Below are positions 54,652 to 62,971 of a stretch of 64,000 nt of DNA, piece after piece; within the stretch, counting starts at the first letter, position 1, and each line of letters begins with the position of its first letter. The stretch spans positions 2,480,001 through 2,544,000 of the forward strand of contig OZ247499.1 of the NCBI GenBank assembly GCA_965233625.1, given 5' to 3'. The position numbers and the translations under genes were made by a program. Source of the stretch: G965233625 sp965233625. GTDB lineage: Bacteria > Planctomycetota > Planctomycetia > Pirellulales > Pirellulaceae. The notes under the pieces are model-generated. The model was given only the letters and a program-made list of their open reading frames with translations, made no database searches and was not told the origin of the DNA.

Positions 54652-57015
54652 CTAATTAACGGGGATCAACGCGGGTGGTCCACGTCGAACTCCCTTGACG
54701 CCGGCCTTTGTCAGAGCGTACTTGAAATGTGACTCTTTGCCTTCCCAAGGCTCCCATTTGGCTCCGTCGACGGTGTCGACAATCATCTTTCCATATTTTT
54801 TCAGGTTCTCTTCGTCCTTGTACGCCAAGGCGAAGTAGAGACCGTAGTTTGCGGCAAACTCTGGATCTTCTTTACTGATCGCGTCCAGGCTCTCCATAAG
54901 CTTGTCATAGTTCAGGCCCGTCTTTTCAAAGAACTCATCATCCTGAAAGAACCGCAATCCAACGGTTGCCACGCTTACGTGCATTTTGTGCCCGGTCACG
55001 CCTCCGCGTTTTTCCGTTAATGCGATGATGTAACGGCCCGCCGCTTTTTCAAACCCGCCCCAACGTGGCAGCAGAACCTGGAACATCTCGTGCAAATAGC
55101 GGCCATCGTCCGGATAGTCTGCGAACGCCCGGTCAGCTACTTCCAGGTACTTCTTGGGTTCCCAGCCTTGCGCTTTGGCAATGCGGATCCAGTTCTCATA
55201 GGCAAGGACGGGCGGCTTCTTCGTCTCCATCACTGGCGCAAGCGTTCCGCGTGCTGTTTCCACCTTCGCGCTGAAACGGTGAAAGGCTTCGCGTCCGACC
55301 AGGGCGGCGACTTTGTCACCTCGCAACGCCCACGCTTCTTCAATCAGATACATTGCCAGCAGCACTCGCCCGGCGACGGTCTTGGGCCGCGTCGTTACCC
55401 ATTTCTTGAGTTCTTCAACATACGCGGCAGATCCGGGAGTTTTAGCGTAAGACGCATAAAGCGCGCTGATGAAATCATCGATCTGACTCTGCTGACTCCA
55501 CGGAAACGGTTTCTCCGCAGCAGCACAGACAGCCGCAATCTCTTCAAGCTTCTGATAGTCGCCGTGCAGCGAAGCAACCGTGTCATAGAATCTGATATGG
55601 TTCCAACGCTCAAAAGGGACCACGGTCCATCGTTCGATAGCGCCCAGGCGAATTGCAAAAATGGAAGTCCCCGTCGCTCCGGGCAGAATAGCCACCGGCG
55701 CAGGCTGCACCGGCTGCCGGAACAGATACACCTGATGGGAAGCCGGATGAATGAACTCAACGGAGTTGTCGCCCGTCTTGATGACAAAGGAAGTATCGTC
55801 CCGCTGGTAAATTGCCAGATGCGCCGCCGTTGCGATCTGTGACGGAATCTTAAAACTCCAACCCGGCTCCAGCTGAAAACGGCTATCGAACCTCCCATCG
55901 CAGTCATAAATATGGTCGATGTCTACGCCTTCTCCGGCATTGGTAACGGCAACTGCGTTCGCGTCGCGTTCAGCTTTGAACACATTCTTCGACTCAATGG
56001 CCAGCCGTCCGTTCTTTGTCACAACACGATGCGCGAGTCCTTCCCGTGCACGTATCCCAATCGCCGATTTCCCATCAGGCGAAATCGCGGCGATAGCGGG
56101 CGACTTAAAGTTGACCTTCTTTCCGTTCCAGCGGGTCGCTGTGCCGGCGCCGCCTAATAACGGGAAGTGATAAAAATTCCGCTCTCGATCGACCGCGCTC
56201 ATCCACTTCATATCTGGCGTTACGTGTAACGCATCAATTTCAGAGGTGGGCGCCCCATGCTCGAAAAGCTGCTTGAATGTGCTGGCGTCGAACACACGCA
56301 CCGACCCGTTTTCGCCGGTCAATGCATACTTCCCGTCGTTGCTAATCGCGAGCGCACTGATGGCGTTGGCTGGTGGAAACGTTTTCGACCCCACCTGTTT
56401 GCCCGTGGTCAGATCCCACGTAATGCACTGACGGTTTTTATCGAACGCAATGGCGAACTTACCGTTGGAAGAAACGGCTAGTCGAATCACCAGATTACGA
56501 TGTCCGCCGAGCACCAGATCACGTTTAAACACAGGCTCTGGCTGTTCTGCGTTGAACCTTGCGACAAACGCCTCTGCGTTGAATGCGTCTGGTGTTGCAG
56601 CCGGCTCAGGCGTTGAAGCGGGCTGCGGCGTCCTCACGGGTTTTGGAAATGGCTGATACGGGCGGTCCACCAGATGGTTTACCTTGGGGGCCGCAGCTGG
56701 CGCCGTCGCGCCGTTGGGCGGTACTTCGACCCTGAGGGCCGACCGCATCTTCGCCACGTAGTTCCGGTCGGCTTCGGTGAGAGTCTTGAGAGAAACCGTC
56801 ACCCAGCGACCGCTTGCGGTCTGAATCGTTGCTTCGCCTTCTGGCGCTACCACCAGCTTGCCGGTTATCTGAAAGAATCCCTTCTCGGACTTCCAGGTTC
56901 GCACCTCGGGCGTCTGCGCCCGCGCAGCCGTTGTGGCTGCCAGCAGGGTTGCCCCGATCGAGAGAATCAAAAGAATTCGAGCGGAGGTTCTGCAGGTAGG
57001 TGTCCACGTTAGCAT
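54652..57015 (-). CDS. Secreted SHD1 plus WD40-type repeat protein
   Basis: A 787-aa protein with a signal peptide (ARILLILSIGATLLAATTAA), an SHD1 domain near residues 34-92 (VRTWKSEKGFFQITGKLVVA ... TLTEADRNYVAKM), a Pro/Ala linker and a WD40-like beta-propeller at about residues 170-450 with repeats such as GKFAIAFDKNRQCITWDL and GKYALTGENGSVRVFD. The C-terminal 330 residues are helical (TPR-like) without a recognised domain. SHD1 in eukaryotic Sla1 recognises NPFxD peptides; its role in planctomycetes is unclear. It lies 51 nt downstream of... and in the same direction as the following WD40/DnaJ-like gene, whose product shares the propeller design, so they probably act together. Confidence 0.88.
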   Translation of the reverse strand: MLTWTPTCRTSARILLILSIGATLLAATTAARAQTPEVRTWKSEKGFFQITGKLVVAPEGEATIQTASGRWVTVSLKTLTEADRNYVAKMRSALRVEVPPNGATAPAAAPKVNHLVDRPYQPFPKPVRTPQPASTPEPAATPDAFNAEAFVARFNAEQPEPVFKRDLVLGGHRNLVIRLAVSSNGKFAIAFDKNRQCITWDLTTGKQVGSKTFPPANAISALAISNDGKYALTGENGSVRVFDASTFKQLFEHGAPTSEIDALHVTPDMKWMSAVDRERNFYHFPLLGGAGTATRWNGKKVNFKSPAIAAISPDGKSAIGIRAREGLAHRVVTKNGRLAIESKNVFKAERDANAVAVTNAGEGVDIDHIYDCDGRFDSRFQLEPGWSFKIPSQIATAAHLAIYQRDDTSFVIKTGDNSVEFIHPASHQVYLFRQPVQPAPVAILPGATGTSIFAIRLGAIERWTVVPFERWNHIRFYDTVASLHGDYQKLEEIAAVCAAAEKPFPWSQQSQIDDFISALYASYAKTPGSAAYVEELKKWVTTRPKTVAGRVLLAMYLIEEAWALRGDKVAALVGREAFHRFSAKVETARGTLAPVMETKKPPVLAYENWIRIAKAQGWEPKKYLEVADRAFADYPDDGRYLHEMFQVLLPRWGGFEKAAGRYIIALTEKRGGVTGHKMHVSVATVGLRFFQDDEFFEKTGLNYDKLMESLDAISKEDPEFAANYGLYFALAYKDEENLKKYGKMIVDTVDGAKWEPWEGKESHFKYALTKAGVKGVRRGPPALIPVN

Positions 57016-57066
57016 CTATCATTCTCCCGGTATTTGTGTTGCCGCGAATCGTCACCGGCGGGCAGT

Positions 57067-59829
57067 TCAAGGAAGCTTTCGCACGGTGATCGCGCCGAAA
57101 CCGCCCGTGCTTGCCAGGTGCTTTCCATCAGGTGACAAAGCGATTGCCAGCGCCTGGTTGGTCCGCGTACGGATCAAAGACTTCGGGCCGGTGGCCTTCT
57201 CGTCCCAGACTTCAACCACGGTTTCGTACGTCGAATGTGCGGGCGGACGCGCGACGGCGTACACGCCGCCACGGGTTGCGTAACTGAGCGATCTGCCAAC
57301 ATGCACACGCGCCGTGAAGTGACGATTGTCAGATTCCGTCTTAGTGAGTTCACCTGTCTTTCCGCGATAAGTGGTGACGAGCACGTGACGGCTGTCACTC
57401 ATAAAGCGAAGCGAGCTAATCCCGCCGTCTGGAATGCTCACGCGGTCAATCTCGCGTTGTTCATCAAGGCTCCAGAAAATCACCGCTTTCTTGTCGCTGT
57501 AAGCCAGCGTTTTTCCGTCTGGTGAGATATCCAGCGAGTAAGCAGTTTTTTTCATGTCGGGCATTTTCAGCTTCTGCCGGGTCTTCAGGTTGTAGCCAAG
57601 CAGACCTCCGAAATACTTTGTCGCCACCAGCGTCTGCCCGTCGTCAGAGATGGCGACAGATTTCACGACTTCAGCCGGAGGTTTTATCTGTTCATTGCGA
57701 TGCCCCGTTTGCGGGTCCCAGAAATGAATCCCGGTCCGCCAGCGGGTGGACGCAGAAACCAGGGCGCCGGTCTGCGGCACGAATTCCATGAACGATCCGC
57801 TCAGGTACTGCGCGTAGCGGCCCGGCGTTTTGCGGTCTGGATCAACGTCGCGAAGATAGTCGCCGGTGGCCGCATCCCATAGACGGATGGAACCAAGTTC
57901 GTTTGCTGCAGCGATCATCTTTCCATCAGGCGAGTACTTCAGCGCCTCCAGCTTTCCCGTGTGCGGATGCGGCGTGGTCGTGGCAACCTCTTCCGAAGTA
58001 CGCACGTCGTACAATTTAAGGTTTGGCAGCCGCCGGGCGAAAAGGTGATTTCCATCGGTGGAAAAACGCATCACACGCGCCTGGAAGTTCGTACGTATGG
58101 CAGGTAGCTCCTGCCCGGTCGCGATAACCCAGAAGTGAATTCTGGAAGTATCACTCACGGCCACAATCCGCCCGTCTGGCGAAATGGCGGCGTTGTCGGT
58201 CGTCAGTCCGGACTTGCGGCGGGCAATTTCTTCGCCCGTCTTGCAGTCAATCACAACGACTTCTTTCGTGCACTTGAGCACGATGCGGCTGCCACGGTCG
58301 CCCCGTACCTGCGACTTCACCTCGGAATAGCCGCTAAGGTCCAACCGCCTTTCGGTCATCGTCGCCAGGTCCCAGATTTCTAGCACGTTGTCACGGAAGA
58401 AACTGAGATACTTCCCGTCATCCACCAGCAGCGGCCATTTATTGGTGAAACGGTTCAGGGGCGTTTTCAGATCGATGCTGATCAGCGATTCGCCGCTTTC
58501 CAGATTGACAACATGCACCTGCTTGCCGGACCGGCAGACGCCCATCACGCGGCCATCGGGCATGTCCACGACGTCATCCAGATAAAATGGAATCTTATGT
58601 CCCGGCGTCACAACGCCCGTCTCGGTATCCACCCAGCTAAGTTGCCCGTATCGCTCCGATAGGATCACCGCTTTGCCGTTTTTGACAAAGTCCGCCCGCG
58701 AAGCATCACCCTTGACCGGAACTTCAAGCAACTGCTTGCCTCCGGGATAGCTCCAGAGCCGAAGTACCGAGTTGTTGCTGGTCAGCAGCTTCGTTCCATC
58801 CGGCGACTGTCGCAGGCGATAGGTTTCCGTCTTCCTATCCAGCCACGGCTCGCCCATGCGTAACACCACGCCGCCCGACGGCGCCAGAGAACCGTACTTA
58901 TCTTTCCCCGGCAGCGTGTTGGTGATGGGCGCCGGAGGAGAAAGCCGGGGCGAATCGTCGCCGCTGCCTGCCGCCGGTGGAAGTTGCCGCGGCGGCGCGG
59001 GTGTTGAACCGGCGGTGTCGCCCGTAGCAGGACGCGGCTGGCGTTGCGCGGGTGAATCTGCAATGGCGGCAGGTTGCGGAGTCGTGCCGGTCGGTTCCGT
59101 CACGGCTGCCACCGGCTTTAACGCCTCAATCCGTACCGGCGGATTGACGCCTGACTTAACCGTAAAGTCCCGCGTCAGAGATTCGGCGCCGCGCTGCACG
59201 GTTAACTTGTGGACGCCCGCAGGCAGCCGCAATTCCGCATGACGGCTGGCCATGCTCACTTCTTTCCCATCCACAATGACGCGGCTGCCAGTTGCTGCCG
59301 GGGCAAGTTCCAATGCAATCAGTTCGCCTTCGTCGGCCTGAAACAGGAAGAGCCCGGACAGAATCACCAGCACCAGCAACGCGACGGCTCCAGCACCACT
59401 CAGCGCCGTCAGCACCCACGGTTCTAATCCCAGCTTCGCACTCAGCGATGGCTTCGCCCCGTGAGCGACCGGAGAAGGTTGCTGTGGCAGAGGCTGCAGC
59501 GGCGTAAGCTGTGGCGCCGACAGCGGGTCCGGTTGCGGCGTTGCCGCTGCGATCCGCTGCTTGAGTTGCTGATCGTACTTCGCCCGTTTTTCTGGATCCA
59601 GCAGCGTGATCCGCGCTGCAGAGATTTCGTTAAGCAACCGCTGAGATAGCTTTGATCGCTGCCCAGACTGAAACGTCCGCACCATCATCATCTGACGGTT
59701 CGCGGCGTTATCAATAACTTCGGTATCTGTTTCGAAGGGCGTGATCGCCAGCAATCGATAGTAAGTAGCAGGCTGCTCGGCAGGAGGAATTCCCAGCCAT
59801 TTGTAGTATGGATCAAAGGAATCCGTCAT
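57067..59829 (-). CDS. DnaJ-like N-terminus, membrane anchor and WD40 propeller protein
   Basis: A 920-aa protein. Residues 1-95 (DPYYKWLGIPPAEQPATYYR ... LLDPEKRAKYDQQL) form the J-domain-like module seen at the start of many planctomycete kinases and WD40 proteins; the HPD motif of true DnaJ is absent. One membrane helix follows (ALSGAGAVALLVLVILSGLF, about residues 142-162), then a PEGA-like beta domain (about 170-235), a Pro/Ser-rich linker and a large WD40 propeller region to the C-terminus with units such as SPDGKMIAAANELGSIRLWD. The propeller should lie outside the cytoplasm. The Met 15 codons upstream is less likely. It precedes the SHD1-WD40 gene by 51 nt. Confidence 0.88.
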   Translation of the reverse strand: MTDSFDPYYKWLGIPPAEQPATYYRLLAITPFETDTEVIDNAANRQMMMVRTFQSGQRSKLSQRLLNEISAARITLLDPEKRAKYDQQLKQRIAAATPQPDPLSAPQLTPLQPLPQQPSPVAHGAKPSLSAKLGLEPWVLTALSGAGAVALLVLVILSGLFLFQADEGELIALELAPAATGSRVIVDGKEVSMASRHAELRLPAGVHKLTVQRGAESLTRDFTVKSGVNPPVRIEALKPVAAVTEPTGTTPQPAAIADSPAQRQPRPATGDTAGSTPAPPRQLPPAAGSGDDSPRLSPPAPITNTLPGKDKYGSLAPSGGVVLRMGEPWLDRKTETYRLRQSPDGTKLLTSNNSVLRLWSYPGGKQLLEVPVKGDASRADFVKNGKAVILSERYGQLSWVDTETGVVTPGHKIPFYLDDVVDMPDGRVMGVCRSGKQVHVVNLESGESLISIDLKTPLNRFTNKWPLLVDDGKYLSFFRDNVLEIWDLATMTERRLDLSGYSEVKSQVRGDRGSRIVLKCTKEVVVIDCKTGEEIARRKSGLTTDNAAISPDGRIVAVSDTSRIHFWVIATGQELPAIRTNFQARVMRFSTDGNHLFARRLPNLKLYDVRTSEEVATTTPHPHTGKLEALKYSPDGKMIAAANELGSIRLWDAATGDYLRDVDPDRKTPGRYAQYLSGSFMEFVPQTGALVSASTRWRTGIHFWDPQTGHRNEQIKPPAEVVKSVAISDDGQTLVATKYFGGLLGYNLKTRQKLKMPDMKKTAYSLDISPDGKTLAYSDKKAVIFWSLDEQREIDRVSIPDGGISSLRFMSDSRHVLVTTYRGKTGELTKTESDNRHFTARVHVGRSLSYATRGGVYAVARPPAHSTYETVVEVWDEKATGPKSLIRTRTNQALAIALSPDGKHLASTGGFGAITVRKLP

Positions 59830-59949
59830 ACCGTCTACCCCGTTAGAAAAGCACTTCAGTGGATTCGCAGGCATCTGCCCGGCGAATTTGCACCCGCATT
59901 GTAGCGGTTGAAGCAGCTAATAAAAATTCAGGGAATCTCCCAACATGCG

Positions 59950-61443
59950 CTACAAGTAAGGCGCCGCCAGCAGGGAGGCGCCGTCGCGGAAGCGTTGGAA
60001 GATGTTACGTTGTGACAGTGTATGAAGCGTTATTTCGCCGGCGTTCTGTTCGCGCTGATGCAGTGTCTGCAACAAAGACTCTGCGAGTTTTGCGTCGTAA
60101 CATTCGACATTAAATTCAAAATTTAAACGCAAACTTCGCGCATCCCAGTTAGTGGACCCCAGTAGAACCCACGACTGATCCACGACAAACAGCTTGGTAT
60201 GGTCAAACGGCGGCGGCGTCTGAAACACGCGTACGCCGCGCTCCAGCAATCGCGGCAGCATGGCGTTACAGGCCCATTGCACCGGCGGAATGTTGTTCCG
60301 CTGCGGTACGAAAACCTTTACATCCACACCACGCATCGCTGCCACACACAGCGCCTTGGTGATCGCTTCATCGGGAAGAAAGTAGGGCGTTGCAATGCAG
60401 ATTGCACGTGTCGCCGAGGCGATGGCCCCGATCAGCGTCAGCGGCATCGCGTCAAGGTCTTCATCAGGTCCATCCGAGATGCCCCGCGCCAACGCTTCTC
60501 CTGCGCCTTCGATGGCAGGGAACCAGATTTCTGAATCCAGATACTCACCCGTTGTATAAGCCCAGTCCACCGCAAACGCATGTTGCAGATGCGAAACCAC
60601 CGGCCCTTCCAGCTTGAAATGCAAACACTGCACCGGTGACTTGGGATTATTCTTCAAGCAGTTGCCCCCGGCGATATTGGTGCCGCCTGTGAAGCCTACG
60701 CAGCCGTCAACGACCAGAATCTTGCGGTGATTCCGCAGGTTGGCCAGGCTTAACAACTGCGGCAGTCCCAGTGGCAGAAACCGCGAAACAGGCACCCGCG
60801 CTTCTTTCAGAACGCTGGGCATGTAGGGCCGTCGTGAATAGCGGGCGCCCAGCGCATCGACCAGCACGCGCACCGTGACGCCGCGTTCGTGGGCTTCCCG
60901 CAGCGCGGTCAGAAATTCGGCGCCGGCTTCATCATTGTTAAAAATGTAAGAAAGCAGCGATACCGACTTCCTGGCATTGCGGATCGCATGCAGCATCTCC
61001 GGATAGGCTTCGTCCCCATTATAAAGCGGAGTAATCCGATTAGACTGCAACAACGGCAGCCCAGAAACACGCCCGACCAGCAGATGCAATCCATGATGTC
61101 CGCCGCCAAGCGACGCCGCGCCCGGATCGCCCGCCCGTCCACCGGCCAGCACTTCGCCGGTCACCATCGCCGGGCGGATCTTCGCCAGTCGCATGCTGCT
61201 TGCGCGACGCTGGATGCGGTTGATGGCGAAGAGATAGTACAGCAGCGAACCAGAGATCGGCGCCAGCCACACCAGCCCGACCCAACCGATGGTGGAATAC
61301 CGCTCGCGTTTATAAAGCAGAGCGTGAATCGTCGCGGCGCCCGCCGCCGAGAAGTTCACACACACCGCAGCGGTGGCCCATAGGTAAGGTTCTATTTCCT
61401 CGAAGGTCAAATCCACGTATCCCTGCGGTGGTAAACGGTGCAA
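59950..61443 (-). CDS. Cardiolipin synthase-like phospholipase D family enzyme
   Basis: A 497-aa cardiolipin synthase-type enzyme condensing phosphatidylglycerol (or related lipids) at the membrane. Two N-terminal helices (YLWATAAVCVNFSAAGAATI; WVGLVWLAPISGSLLYYLF) precede two PLD domains with HKD motifs NHRKILVVDG (about residue 236) and DHTKLFVVDQSWVLLGSTNW (about 413). The start is uncertain: the reading frame opens with TTG, and a GTG nine codons later has AGGGA just upstream. It is divergent from an EEP-family gene, the same pairing as E. coli clsB and ybhP, although there the genes are co-directional. Confidence 0.93.
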   Translation of the reverse strand: MHRLPPQGYVDLTFEEIEPYLWATAAVCVNFSAAGAATIHALLYKRERYSTIGWVGLVWLAPISGSLLYYLFAINRIQRRASSMRLAKIRPAMVTGEVLAGGRAGDPGAASLGGGHHGLHLLVGRVSGLPLLQSNRITPLYNGDEAYPEMLHAIRNARKSVSLLSYIFNNDEAGAEFLTALREAHERGVTVRVLVDALGARYSRRPYMPSVLKEARVPVSRFLPLGLPQLLSLANLRNHRKILVVDGCVGFTGGTNIAGGNCLKNNPKSPVQCLHFKLEGPVVSHLQHAFAVDWAYTTGEYLDSEIWFPAIEGAGEALARGISDGPDEDLDAMPLTLIGAIASATRAICIATPYFLPDEAITKALCVAAMRGVDVKVFVPQRNNIPPVQWACNAMLPRLLERGVRVFQTPPPFDHTKLFVVDQSWVLLGSTNWDARSLRLNFEFNVECYDAKLAESLLQTLHQREQNAGEITLHTLSQRNIFQRFRDGASLLAAPYL

Positions 61444-61509
61444 ATTCCGTTAGAAAACTAGTAGGCAATCCCCAGGCCGTTTTACCATCGGACAAGCAAA
61501 GAGGCGAGC

Positions 61510-62223
61510 GTGCAATTCCGCTTACTCACCTACAACATTCACAAAGGCATCGGCGGCGTCGACCGGCGGTACGACCTCGACCGTGTGGCCAGCGTTATTG
61601 CCGACTGCAATCCAGATGTGGTGTTTCTGCAAGAAGTGGACGAAAACGTCGCCCGGTCTGACCATCACAACCAGGTTGAAATCCTCAGCGAGCAGTTAGC
61701 TCTGCCGCACACCGCCTTTCAGGTAAACGTATCCGTCAAAGAAGGCGGTTATGGCAATGCCATTCTCTGCCGTCACCCGCTGACGGCGCCGCGTGATCTG
61801 GACCTGACAATTCCGCTGAAAAAGAACCGCAAAGCGCTGATTGCGGACTGCCAGATCGAAGGCTTTCAGATAACGCTATGCAACGTGCATCTTGGCTTGT
61901 GGAGTATCGAGCGGCGGATGCAACTGAAGAAGCTGATAGATTCCGGCGAGGTGGAAACGCCGCGCAGCGTGATCGCCGGCGACTTCAACGATGTTTACGG
62001 CCGCCTCGGAAACAAGACGCTACGCCCACACGGATTCGAGACATCGGGGCGCACCCGGACGTTCCCCGCCTGGTTGCCCATGATGCCGCTTGACCGCATC
62101 TACTGCCGGGGAATGTCGCTACATGCACTGGAAAAATATAACCAGGGCGAAGCGAAGAAAGCGTCTGATCATCTGCCGCTGGTGGCGGATATCCGGCTGG
62201 ACAAAGACGCCGGGGATCAGTGA
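61510..62223 (+). CDS. Endonuclease/exonuclease/phosphatase family protein (YbhP-like)
   Basis: A 237-aa EEP-fold protein starting with GTG. Motifs: LTYNIHKGIGG, DVVFLQEVDENV (metal-binding Glu), SVIAGDFNDVYGRLG and KASDHLPLVADIRL (Asp-His). No signal peptide or membrane helix is present. The family includes E. coli YbhP, encoded beside cardiolipin synthase ClsB, and the neighbour here is also a cardiolipin synthase, so a phospholipid-related phosphodiesterase is more likely than a nuclease. This is a context argument. Its stop is 3 nt before the end of the convergent ATPase gene. Confidence 0.9.
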   Translation: MQFRLLTYNIHKGIGGVDRRYDLDRVASVIADCNPDVVFLQEVDENVARSDHHNQVEILSEQLALPHTAFQVNVSVKEGGYGNAILCRHPLTAPRDLDLTIPLKKNRKALIADCQIEGFQITLCNVHLGLWSIERRMQLKKLIDSGEVETPRSVIAGDFNDVYGRLGNKTLRPHGFETSGRTRTFPAWLPMMPLDRIYCRGMSLHALEKYNQGEAKKASDHLPLVADIRLDKDAGDQ

Positions 62224-62225
62224 CG

Positions 62226-62948
62226 TTATTTCGTCACAGCTTGATCTTCCGCCTTTGTATCTGATGCAATCCGCCCGTCGCGGACACGCACCACACGCTT
62301 CGCATTGGCGGCTACTTCGTCGCTGTGCGTGACAACGACCAGCGTCAGATCGCGCTGCTCGTGAAGTTTCGCAAACAGGGAAAGCACTTCCGTTTCCGTC
62401 TGAGAATCCAGGTTGCCCGTCGGCTCATCCGCCAGCAGCAACGGCGGGTTATTGCTTAAAGAGCGGGCGATGGCCACACGCTGCCGTTGACCGACCGAAA
62501 GCTGCGAAGGTAGATGCTGGCTGCGGTCGCTCATTCCGACGGCTTCCAGCAGTTCTTTCGCCCGTTCGACTCGCTGCGGAGAGGACAGCCCGCAACCGAA
62601 CATCGGGATCTGCACGTTCTCCAGCGCCGTCAGCGTTGGCAGCAGGTAGAAAGACTGGAAGACGAAACCAATCTTCTGCGAGCGTAGTTCATCCAGACTG
62701 GGCCACTCATCAACAGCCCGGCCGTCGATCAGCACGCGGCCGGAAGTTGGCTTATCTAAGGCGCCCATCAAACTAAGCAACGTGGATTTTCCACTACCGC
62801 TTGGCCCCATGATGGCAACGTATTCGCCCGCCCCGATATCGAGCGTAACGCCGTCCAGTGCAAGGACATCGCCGTCCGGGTATTCACGCGTTACGTCTTC
62901 GACGCGGATCATCGAATGCTTGCTGGCAGCGGTGGATTCATCAGTCAT
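62226..62948 (-). CDS. ABC transporter ATP-binding protein (MacB/LolD type)
   Basis: A 240-aa ATPase with Walker A GPSGSGKST (residues 48-56), Q-loop in KIGFVFQSFYLLPTLTALEN, signature LSVGQRQRVAIARSL, Walker B LLLADEPTGNLDS and His-switch VVVTHSDE. The GALDKPTSG and SQKIGFVFQ segments are typical of the MacB/FtsE/LolD branch, whose members power lipoprotein release, peptide export or envelope remodelling. No permease is adjacent in this window; it may lie beyond the upstream KAS-like gene. The Met of TDESTAASK is used; the gene starts 23 nt after that of its upstream neighbour ends. Confidence 0.94.
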   Translation of the reverse strand: MTDESTAASKHSMIRVEDVTREYPDGDVLALDGVTLDIGAGEYVAIMGPSGSGKSTLLSLMGALDKPTSGRVLIDGRAVDEWPSLDELRSQKIGFVFQSFYLLPTLTALENVQIPMFGCGLSSPQRVERAKELLEAVGMSDRSQHLPSQLSVGQRQRVAIARSLSNNPPLLLADEPTGNLDSQTETEVLSLFAKLHEQRDLTLVVVTHSDEVAANAKRVVRVRDGRIASDTKAEDQAVTK

Positions 62949-62971
62949 GGGTTCCGTCCTGCAATATCGAT

